From: Lanius collurio | Taxonomy: Eukaryota > Chordata > Aves > Passeriformes > Laniidae | Assembly (NCBI GenBank): GCA_020086605.1 | Contig: JACBWW010000016.1 | Location: 21,243,638 to 21,307,637, forward strand | Direction of reading: 5' to 3' | DNA length: 64,000 nucleotides | Part shown: in pieces, positions 1-10,183 of the stretch | Position numbering within the stretch: position 1 is the first letter of the stretch | How the letters are laid out: every line of letters begins with the position of its first letter | Notes under the pieces: generated by a model | Seen by the model: only the letters and a program-made list of their open reading frames with translations | Told to the model about the DNA's origin: nothing | Databases searched by the model: none | Translations under genes and position numbers: made by a program

Positions 1-3000
1 GACAAGAAGGCACTGCTTAATTAGAATATTTAACGGAATATGAAAACAGAATATTCCTAGTACTGGCCTTGGCAATAGAACACAGTGAGCAGACAGGGAC
101 GTGAAACATCAGCAGTGCTCCACACCAGATCCTGTTTTGCCTGTTGCCTGTCTGTAGTAAAGAAAGAAGCAGGCTTGCTAAATTCAAACCAGCTGCAACG
201 ATGAGAGTGTTACAGTTGGACTGAAGGAAGCTTACCTCATGAAAGTATTGTGGAAACTGCTGTTGGAAAGATAATAAAAGGATTAACTGCAGTTTTAGTG
301 AACCATTTACTTTTCAATCAAAATGTCTCATGTATTTCCTGTTCTCAAGTAGCTTGAATTCCAAAATTCCTTTGTCTATTACAGTACATAGTAGCAAAGC
401 CTGTCATAAGAAATTAATAATTTTACATGGAAAAGTACTTTTATGTATGAGGGCGTGGTGCTGCTCACTGTTAGCTTCTCCTGAGCAGTTCATACCTAGT
501 AAGGCAGTAATCTTACAGGGAAGAACGAGATCGAGGGCTTAAAAAGAAAGTACAATGGGTAATTGTGAACAGTGAAAGAAAATCTCCACTACAAATACCA
601 AGAGATGCAAAGTTACTTTAACAGAGCTACAGCAAAAAGGAAACAGAATCTCAGACCTCTACAGACAGAGGATGAATTGCCTTCTTAATCTGCAGGAATA
701 ACAGCACGACGATTACCACTTCAAAAGAAAAGCTGTCATTTAAGATGACACGACATCACTGCACAACACAAAACTGAACAGCAACCTCTGTTTCATGTGG
801 AATGGAATTCACTGGGCAAATAATCCCCACCTGGTATCAGTAACTTTAAGGAACTGCATTGCAGCTTGGATCCTGCCCCTGCTAGATCAAGCTCTTTCCA
901 GTGTAGAAAACTAAATCTGCAAAGAAGACATGGGTTTTGTGTATCCTCTTGGATCTACTTCACTCCATGCAGAATTCCAGACTGCAACATTTAATACACA
1001 ATACCTCTGCTGACAGTGGAAGGCTCTTACTGGGCAAATGGAAGAGTTAACTCCAGGTTGAGCAATGTAGAGCTCCCAGTTCTGATTGGGCCATTCCATG
1101 TATAGGAACAACTACAATATCTGCTCCAGTGAAAGAGATCTTTATATACTTACATGCCCAGGCTATATACATATGCCATAAAAGACACCTGCAACATCAG
1201 ATGCAAAGGTTTTTCCAACTGATTCACAAAACCTTCATGTGCTATCAGAAGCTGATACTTTAATGCAGATGAAATTAATTGAAAGTAGGACGTTTTTAGC
1301 ATTTGCTAAGATATTACATAATTTAATATCTCTGGTTTAACATGTTTTCTGTAGGAACGGGAATGTAACATTAGAAATCTGCCATACAATACCTGTTAAA
1401 TATGCATTTTTCAGGAAAAGAGACAAGTTCCCTTACCCACAGAGTCTACTGAACTTTCAGCACCACAGGAAAGCTAGGGCTTCATGTTTTAAGAACACTT
1501 TCAGTTTACTTACCTACACTTCTGTTTGGGAAGAAGCAAACTTGCATTATCCTTTGATGATTTTTAACTAAATGAAATCATGCAGGGGAAGATAAATTCA
1601 TCTGTGTGTTCAGAAAATGTGATTGAGCTACTTCTGAAATTGAACCAGTCAGTTATTGCTTTCAAAGGAAAAAGAAACACACAAGTCTTAGAGTGTTTCC
1701 ATTTTTTTCTTGGACAATTTGATGGTATTTTCTAAGTACATGCACTGTTTCCAGTATTATCTTAGGGAATACCCACTCCACAGTGCAAACATTAAGATAA
1801 TGTTTTTCATTTATCCAGTGGAAGTAAAATGATACTCAAGACAATCACTTACAGAGAAAATTTTTCCCTGCAAAACATTTTTAATACTCTTGTTTTCTTC
1901 CTTTTCCCTTCCATAACCATCACAGGCCTGGAAGCCTTTTCTATAAACATTCTTTCCTATTCCTCCATAGAAAGCTACAGCTTGCCATGGAAAAGTTTGT
2001 CATGATCTAACTTCCTTACAAGCATTTTCCATTGTATCATGCTCTGATCAAAACAATAAAATAGACATATAGCTGAAAATTCTGCCTATCAGGAACCCCA
2101 ACCTGCTGCCATAACCATTCCCTTTGTCTGGACTTATTTGTGCGTGTGTGTGCGTGCACACGCATGTGGGTGTTACAAATGAGACTTTCCAAATTTCATG
2201 GCCCAATTTGGAAGCTTATGTCAAACTTGTTTTGCTTCATCTGCTTCAGTCAGGGTCTTATATCATTGTTGTTTCAAACATGTGGAAAGCTTAATGGAAG
2301 TCATTAACTTTTATTTTAGTTTGGCCATATTGTCATCATGGTGGGCAGATGCAGAGATGGTGTTATTCCCAAGATCGTCTTTTTGGAACACTGCTGTTGT
2401 TTACATCTTCTTGATCAGAAGAGAACAATGGTTTTTACTTATTTTTAAAGCTCTGTTCTGCAAATTAAAAAAGCCCCTAACAACCTTTGAAAATGTAATT
2501 AAATATATTCTTTTTATTCTTTTAACTGTTTAAAATCCTTTAACAAGTTTCTTTTTTTTGTCTAAACTACCATTTGAAACTTTTGCACTCACAACTCTAT
2601 GGGTTATTGTTCAGTTGAAGGAATGAAAAGAATTTCATTAGATGTGTTTTATGTTTCTTGATTAAAAATGTCACCCGAGGCTCAGTGACTTTGTTTTACG
2701 TTAAATGACGGCTGTGTGCTTTGATCATCACTTTATTAGTGGTTTAATGAATATTAAAAAAATAAAGCACTGTATTAAAAGTTAAGCTCTCATATAAGGA
2801 AACTGAATCCCTTTTCCAAGAACTACATTATTTCTTACTCAATCATTTCCTTCTAGATTAAGGTTTTCTCCAATTCCCTTTTAGCCTGCTACAGACTAAG
2901 TTACAGGAAAGCACAACAATTATATTGGAATAAGATCGAAGAAAGAGCAATAAAGAGAGCAGTGCAGTTATGTTTCTATTCAAACAAATATAATCCAGAC

Positions 3001-3004
3001 TTAC
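1..3004 (-). other. GLIS1: GLIS1 intron downstream of exon B (partial)
   Basis: This is intronic sequence after the donor at 3003-3004, running off the left edge of the window. The next GLIS1 exon should encode the rest of finger 3 (FEGC...RLENLKIH in the family). I find no such peptide on the minus strand here, so that exon lies outside. Reading through the donor adds 48 codons before a stop at 2858, which would truncate the protein inside finger 3. Apart from the TG-rich tract at 2139-2168 I see only AT-rich, unremarkable sequence. Confidence 0.85.
2139..2168. repeat. Alternating purine-pyrimidine (TG/CG/CA) tract
   Basis: Thirty consecutive bases alternate strictly between pyrimidine and purine. 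They are mostly TG steps with CG and CA steps, centred on GTGCAC. Such tracts are known to be able to adopt left-handed Z-DNA under negative supercoiling. It lies in the GLIS1 intron; no function is shown. Confidence 0.8.
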
Positions 3005-4106
3005 CATGCACTTGTTTGGTTTTTCTCCAGAGTGAACCCTCATATGAATCAGCAGTTTGTAACGAGCATTGAAGGGTTTATAGCGGCGGACACAGCCTGC
3101 CCAGAAGCAAGTGAAGTCCTCTCCTTTCCTCTGGTCAATGTGAGTCTTTTCTATGTGTCTGACCAGTTCATCTTGTTGGTCGTAAGTGGCACTGCAGTCA
3201 ATCCACTGACAGACCTGCTTGCCATTGCTGAGGTCCTGCTCATCGCCGTCACTGGGCTGCAGGGACTTGGGAGACATGGAGGCGTTGAGGTGAGGCAACG
3301 TCCCCGGGGTCTGGCTGAGCTGCTGGTGGAGGTGGTAAGGGGGAGGCAGCCCCTGGTGATGGCGAAAAAGATCAGCAGTGGAGGAATAATCGTCAGCTGG
3401 TTCTTGTTTTAAGAAACTCACCTTCTGGGTGCTGTGCGAGGAGTTCTGGTGAGGAAGGCTTGTACCATTCATCATAAGGCTGAGGCTGCCATTCTCCTCG
3501 ACTTGCTGCATTTGTATCTGCTCACAGTCACCTCTGTCACATTCAGCGGAAAGAGGTACAAGACATGCTGGAGGGGAGGGAATACTGCAAGGGTTTCCAG
3601 GCTGAGAGCAAGATTGGGGCTGAGAGGATTTTTGTGTACTGTGATGACTGATCTCCACAGGATGAGAGGAAATGCCAGCTGAGTTAGTTCGCAGTCCATT
3701 CACACAGGTGACCAGTGACGTCTGCGAGGTGCGGATGATCGCTGTAATATCGATTCCTTCGGCTGAAGACGGCACAACAGAGAGGCATCTCTTCTTCAGG
3801 TTGCTTGTTTGTAGCCTGGCCGAGTGCTGAGGGGTGCCAAGTGACAAAGGACCCAGGGAGGAGCTGTGTTCATTATTAAACAAGTAGGATGAAAGTGAAT
3901 TTGTAAAGCCATTATTCATTAGGTCTAGTTCAGGATGCAGACTACCGGAGGCTCTCAGCTCCATCCCCTCTGTAATCCTCCTATGTGTGGAAGCCTCAGA
4001 CAGAACCTTATAATCACTGGGGCATTCTTGTTTAATGTGCTGAGCCGGGTGACTTCCATTCAGGCATGGAGCAGCAGAATCTACTGAGTCTTGAAACCTG
4101 GGTGAC
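3005..4106 (-). CDS. GLIS1: GLIS1 internal coding exon (N-terminal conserved region, zinc fingers 1-2)
   Basis: This exon of 1102 bases encodes part of GLIS1, a nuclear Kruppel-type transcription factor of the GLI/GLIS family that binds G-rich DNA. Counting from the ATG at 3964, residues about 76-92 read IIRTSQTSLVTCVNGLR, the N-terminal conserved region. Residues 183-210 hold SFLKQEPADD and GLPPPY, as in mammalian GLIS1. Finger 1 uses C252, C257, H270 and H275. Finger 2 uses C286, C291, H307 and H311. The exon ends in EKPNKCM, one residue past the first cysteine of finger 3, at a consensus donor (ATG|GTAAGT). The acceptor is TTGCAG|GTCACC, and 47 open codons precede the ATG, so translation can run in from exon A. 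The ATG has G at -3 and +4 and lies close to where the shorter human isoform starts. CVRRYKPF and the KCM end favour GLIS1 over GLIS3, whose finger 2 has CPRRYKPF and whose finger 3 begins KCT. Family assignment is from remembered homologues. Confidence 0.96.
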
Positions 4107-7100
4107 CTGCAATACAGTTTTCATTAACCATCGCTAACCACCACACAGTTTATGATTTTTGTACAAGACACAACACTTGTAAGCCCTGCAGAATGGAAGC
4201 ACGTGCTCTCTGCTGAATGTTGCCTGTCGAATGCAGCAATTACATCAAAAAAAATCTCCAATGCTTCCTCCCCAACCTGTGTAAAGACAGCATCGTTTTA
4301 CACAGGATTAATTTTACACACTGGGTTACACACGGAACAGAGAATCTTCCCTCCACTGCCACAGGCAGTTCATCAATCACAATTGAGGCTTTCAATGCAT
4401 AATAGATCGGGCAAAACAATAGCTGAGAATGAAGTTTGAGAACTTTGGGCATTTTTGAATTATTCAAATACTGTCATTTTACTCAGAGCACACTGGGAAA
4501 ATGCCTTGGCATTCTTGTTGACACAAAAAAGGCTAGCTGAGCTTTGCTTACATGTCAGAGACATGCTTTCCTTTGCTAAATTAAAAAAGGAGCCAGATCA
4601 CTGGAGAAAAAAGGAATACAGGAGAAGAACTGCTTGCTTTCAAACAGCACTCCAGAATCAATGCTAGATCAGCTGAGTATTTACTTCCATAAAATAAAAG
4701 TTCACAGCCAGTAAATTTAAAATGGCAGCCTATGTACTTCCATCTCCATTTTTCATAATAAAGAGTACATGGGACTGTAAATCACAGTTCTGTTCGGCAG
4801 AAGTGATTTTTCATCTTTTTTGATGTGTGTTGAATCCATTCATTGAGGAACCTTGAGGAACTCCTCAAAAGACTTTTCAGAAAAGCACTGCATTAGGAAA
4901 CATTTCCTCTTAACATTTTCTTCCAAGCTGTTAGCAACTGGTTTATGGCTTAAAATAAAATATTTTATCTCAGCTATAAACATTTACTGTGGATGATCCA
5001 ACTGTGTGTTTTTTCTTAGGACCAGAGGGTGTTCCTTACATACCCCTAAAGCATGGGAGGGTTTAACCTATGGCTTCATCATGCCAGACCAAGGAGAGGA
5101 AACCATTCATCTGTGTGCAGGAAAGCTCTACCTCAGCTAATAAACCCTCCAGAGAAGTGCCCCGTGGCTCTTAAGCTGACATGTTGCACTTAAATGAATT
5201 TTGTGCTTTTTTGATGCTAGTACCACAAAAGCTGAAGAGAACCCAGCCATTTGGGAACTTGTGTGTGACACCACAGCTAAGACAGATCTGACACATTTTA
5301 AAGCATGAAACACGTGTACTTAAAAGTATTTTGGACATTTATACATTAAACAATGAAGCTGCTGAATAAACTGCATTTATTTTACACCTTAGATGATTTT
5401 ATCACTATTATTTCCATTAATCCATCACTAATGTTATGATGGGAAGCTGGGATGACTTCTAAAACTTCCTTGGTAACAGCTCTCAAAAGAACAGAAGGGG
5501 CCAGAAAAAATAACAACAATAAAAAGCTTCAAGAATACTTCCTTCCCATGAAATTAAGGTTGTCAAAAATTGACACCTGTCTGAGGTACACAAGTGGCAA
5601 CATTACATTCACCACTGACAGGTTTCTAAGCTCCAGTAGGGCTTAATATAAAAAAAAACCTTTAAGATCATGAGAGAAGTTAAATTCCACACCATTCACT
5701 TATATAGAAAAATCAGATTGTTTGATTGCCACCAGAAATTTTAAAACACTACATTTAAAAATTTTAGAGGCTTCCACAAACCATTATTTATAATTTCTCC
5801 CTTTAGGTTTGCACAGTTGTTCTCAGGGTAAACTTAAAGCACCTGCTTCAGCAGATGGTAAACTTATATTTAAAAAAACCAAACCCAATGGCATTCATAC
5901 ATTAATTTTTAACATTTACAGAACAGTATGTCTGTAAAATGTGTGGCTTAAGTATACTTTTACTGCACATGTTTGGGAAACCCTGCTCTGTTTGCTCAGT
6001 AGAAAGCATGGTGTTTTAAATTCATTCTGAGAAAGGCTTTACAGCATGCCATGCCAGGCACAGCATTTCCTATTACTTGGTTTCTGCTGCATGAAAACTC
6101 TTCTAAATAATTCAGTTTGTATCATAGCTTAGTGGTCTCAAAGCCTCAGGCTAAAGTAAATACAACACATTTCCTACATCACATAAAGCTAACCCAAGCC
6201 TTACATTTCAGCCTGTGATAATTGGGGTCGTATTATTAAGCTTTATGTAAAGCTCCCATCTTGCCAGAAATCCATAAGAGAAGTTTGTTTTTTTGACTAA
6301 GCTGGAGTCAATGCAGAGTACCTGCAGGATGGACACAAACACCCCTGTCCTGAGAAATACCAGGTTTCCAAAACCCCCAGGAACAGTGACCTGCATTTCC
6401 AGCACAGGATCTTACTCAGAGCCAAGACTGTACTGCTGTGATGTTGCAGTGCAGATTCTGAGACACACAGAAGAGAGTTCTGAACCAAAAGACAAGCTGG
6501 AATGCCTTATTTCAAAAGCAAATGAGACAAGGGCACTAAATTCATGCTTCCCATTGCCACAGACATGTCTTATCCACTCTCTGCCTACAAAATGATAAGC
6601 ACAGGCTGCTTGTGCAGATCAGAACCAAGTCCTCTCCAGGACCTGCAGTCTTCTCTGCAGCATTGTATATTTATATGCATTATACACCCCATGTTAGTTA
6701 ACCCTGCTGGGAGAATCTGACATTCCTTCAATTTCCCATTGTTTGAGTGTTGGGTACCTGATGTCAAGGTTGCATTAATGCACATTTCCGGTATTCCTGG
6801 CAGAATTTTGCCATCACTATTCTAGGGAAAGCCCTGCTCATTCCTCCCAGTCCTGGGGGGGCAAGGGGGGGGTTGGAGGGAGAAGGGGCACAGAGACAAA
6901 ATCAGTGCAGGAGCGACACAAGGTGTCTGGCAGCCAACTTGCAGGGTGGCTTCCTCTTATATCCATTGACTCTTTGCTGTTACAGTCAGGGAGCAGATTC
7001 CGGGCTGGGTACCCACACGCTGTGCTGGCCATAAAGATTTCACAATCTCTGGACAGCAGACAAACATAAATGAATATGAAATAAACAGGCAAGATGAGAG

Positions 7101-9984
7101 GGACAAAGAAGAGCAGGACAGCGCAAAAAGCACCATGTGGACACATGGATCACCCTGAGCAGCTCTGGGGGCCCTCCAGATAAGCAATCCTGGAAAGAGA
7201 GTGGGGTCAGCAGAAGAATATACCCCACAAACCTCTCTTCAAAGGGAGCATCCATGCACTAAGGAGGGACAGTCTGAGGGAAAAGAATCGCTGCTTAAGC
7301 TCATGAAAGCTGAGTGTAAGGCCTTTGAAGAGTAACAGCAGCCTCTCAGAGGATACTGAGGCAGTGTTTCCTAAGAGACTCCCTTACGTGGTAATTGGAG
7401 CCAGAGCACGAGGCCAGTAGCACCACGCCAGAAGCGCTGCAGTTCCCAACTGCCCTCAGAGGAAAAGATGACTGTATCTGAAATCTCCGGATTATTTACA
7501 AAACATACATGCCTTCAATTGCCACTGGAAGTGTGCACCCGGTGATAACTGACAGTTTTAAGAAGCTGGAGGGGACTGCTGTGCTGCACATCCAGGGACC
7601 CTGTGCAACAGTATCCGAGCGCTCTGATGTCTTCCCTGGGTTTTACAGGCTGAGCACTGAGCACAGTGTGGGAGGGTTTGCCGTGGCTGATAATGGATTA
7701 TTTGACAAAAGGCCAACACTAGCTGTGTGCTGCCTCCAGTTGTGGTGAGGAAGGTATTGGGACTTTTCCAGTCCCACACACACTGCATTCACAGATAGAA
7801 TGTAGCAGCAATTACGCTGCACAACTTAAAAGTTATTAACTGAGTGGGAAAAAGGGGCCAGGAAGAAGAGGGATCGTGATTCTTTGACTAAGCAGTCATC
7901 CCTAGAATACAGTTTCCAAAAGAAAGCAATTTCAGGGAGAAGCTGAAGAGGATACCAAGTTTCAGTGCACTGAAGAGAAAAAAGGGTAATAGCAATCAAA
8001 ACCCCAAACCCTGAGGGAGATTTTTGACTGCTAGGGAAGGTGCTCCCTGGTTTGTTTGGCTTTTCCTTGGGACATTCCATAACCTAGAAATGCACAGTGG
8101 TTCAAAGTTCTACCCAAAGTTACTGTTTGAATTTGTGTGCCCCTTTATTTCTGTGCTGGTCATTAGAGCTGGGCAGAACAACCAAAGACAGTTTGCCCTG
8201 ATTTCCGTGTGCGCCAATATCTGACAATTGCAGCCCTACTTCTCTCATCCATTTTCTGATGAAGGCTGAGATCTGGGGAGGCACAGAGCACCCTTGGCTC
8301 CCACTGACTTCACTCCTCTCCTGGGCACTCACTCCCACCTCAGTTATATTCTCCTGTTTTCAGATCTTCAGGGAAAGACCATGCTTTCTGTTACTTGCTT
8401 GTCAAGAACTTTTAGCATCACAAACACCATGAACAGAAATTGTCTGAAATGCTGCCCACCTTCTCTAAAATGTCAAGGTTTTGGCTGTGTGTCTCATGAA
8501 AAGCACTGTGATATAATGAGTCACTGTGTTTATGAGGACCACAGAGCAGAGCTGGGCATTGGCTTTACCTTGCAAATCCCATGCAGACAAAAGTACTATT
8601 AGCCAGGTGGACATGCAAGCAGAGCATGACCAGCGGGACACAAAACATCCCGAATTCTCCAAACATTTCCAAACTTAGAGGCAGCTGAGTCTCAAGGCTT
8701 TAGACCATGCCACAAAGCAGAGGGGAGGGAATGAGGCCTATCACCTGCTACTTTCTCATGTTATGCAGCTGACAATCCTTTATGTTGTTCTGGGAATCTT
8801 CTTCCAAATGGGGGCTGGAAGGGGTTCATATTTCTGAGAGAGGGTACTGTGATGCCAGGTATGAAGGTATCTGTCATTTCTTCATTATAAATTTTACAAA
8901 AAGGTTCAGAAAGATCTAAGCAGAGTATTCTCTTCCTCCTTTTATTTGCTCCTGTCCTAATTACCTTTGTTTATTAATTGTCCCCACTGACAGAATGAAA
9001 AAAAAAGTTGATAACTACCAGTCCCACAATGAGCCATAAAGAAATCAGGAGGGAGCAGATTTACATCCAGCTGTAAAGGCATCTACAAATCTTTGTAGCA
9101 ATAGTAGATTATTCTGTTATGTGGCATGGATATTATTTATCCTTTTCAAACAAACAAGCAAACAAACATGCAAAAAAGTCTTTCCACTCGCTTGCCACAT
9201 TACTGTGCCTCCTTCTCCTTAAAACACAGATGTTCTTACCCCATCAGTAAACTGAAAAGGGCAAACAAGGTATGAATATGCATAATAAAATCAGGAACAG
9301 TCAGAGTTTCAAGACCAAGCCGTAGGCCATATTTCCTCTTGCTGGGACTATGGAAATTTCAGCCTGATAGTTCCATCCACAGAGTGTCAAATATTCCAAG
9401 TACCTAAGATAAAGACTGCAACTTTATCGAGGTTTTTCTTTTCTACAGCTCTTCAAAAAGGTCAAGATTATTCTTATTACATCCCCTGCCAAAAAGCAGC
9501 ATAATTAAAATAGATGGACAGATTTTAATTTGTAGCAGGTTTCTATTCACAATGGATGTCTGTTTAGGGTACTTGCTTAAAATCTGGTAATGTTAAATTT
9601 GCAACAACAACAAAAAAATAATGGAGTTCTGTGTTTTCATATAATTAATTTATAGCAAATGTTTAAATAGAGATTCTGTTCATAGCATATCCAACTACAG
9701 TGTATATATCAAAACCAGAGACCAAATTTTCACATTATGACCTAAAAAGCAAGTACCAAGGATGTGGCTGTATGGGAACACTGCAAAAACTTCATTAAAG
9801 GAAATGCTGGAGAAACAGAAGTGGCACTAGCTTCCTGTAGCTTTGATGGTGGCATGCCAAACCACTGTGTGGGAGACACCGGGCTGGGAGTAAGTATCAT
9901 CCCTGCCTCCCAGGCAGTGATTTGGTGACACCATGGCATTGGGGTGGAGCCAAGGGCTCAAGCTGGTAAAAGCTGGAGCAATAC
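4107..9984 (-). other. GLIS1: GLIS1 intron between exons A and B
   Basis: The intron is bounded by GT (9984-9983) and AG (4108-4107) on the minus strand. The branch and acceptor side near exon B is purine-interrupted, with no long pyrimidine tract. Open frames in this stretch are all about 115 codons or shorter, lie on both strands and resemble nothing I recognise. The only structured element I noted is the G-run cluster at 6855-6888. Confidence 0.85.
6855..6888 (+). other. Putative G-quadruplex motif
   Basis: Four G-tracts of 7, 8, 3 and 4 are separated by loops of 3, 5 and 4 bases. This satisfies the usual G3+N1-7 rule on the plus strand, which is the non-transcribed sense of GLIS1 RNA. 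The RNA itself would therefore be C-rich here, and only the DNA could fold. No promoter is apparent nearby. Confidence 0.75.
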
Positions 9985-10183
9985 CTGAGATCCGAGTGTG
10001 CCAAGTTGAGCTGGCCCACGTGCAGCAGCCTCTCCCGGGACAGCGCGTGGTCTCGCACCAGGGAGTTCCCTGCGTGCAGGAACAGCCCCTGCCTGCAGAC
10101 AGGCACGGAGCTACTCGTCATCTCCACATCCATCATGTTCTTCTTCTCAGAGATCAAACTGCAGTGATTGTAGCCACCGTTCA
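9985..10183 (-). CDS. GLIS1: GLIS1 upstream coding exon (N-terminal extension)
   Basis: This 199-base exon lies 5878 bases upstream of exon B on the same strand. The acceptor is strong: an uninterrupted pyrimidine run and then GACAG. The donor is CTCAG|GTATTG. The exon enters with 2 bases of a split Val codon, carries 65 full codons and leaves 2 bases (AG), which with the first G of exon B make AGG (Arg). The reading frame is therefore open across the junction. The peptide starts VNGGYNHCSLI and ends LNLAHSDLR. The end resembles the GLIS3 segment before its own conserved KQE motif, which fits a paralogous N-terminus. No known domain is visible. The second of two adjacent Met codons (MMDVE) has A at -3 and G at +4, so it could initiate if a non-coding first exon is used. 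Otherwise the start lies in an earlier exon. The link to GLIS1 rests on strand, phase and splice sites. Confidence 0.84.

Noticed and set aside
2858..3004. Continuation of the GLIS1 frame for 48 codons past the donor
   Set aside because: A consensus GTAAGT donor is present and the extra peptide does not resemble finger 3. It would matter only with intron retention.
3032..3699. Plus-strand and alternate-frame open reading frames of 75-126 codons inside GLIS1 exon B
   Set aside because: They are shadows of the GLIS1 coding frame, which has clear zinc fingers, splice sites and homology.
3005..4106. Assignment of this exon to GLIS3
   Set aside because: Finger 2 CVRRYKPF, the KCM junction, SFLKQEPADD and TSLVTCVNGLR follow GLIS1 more closely. 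The GLIS3 VYGHF motif and its proline-rich segment are absent.
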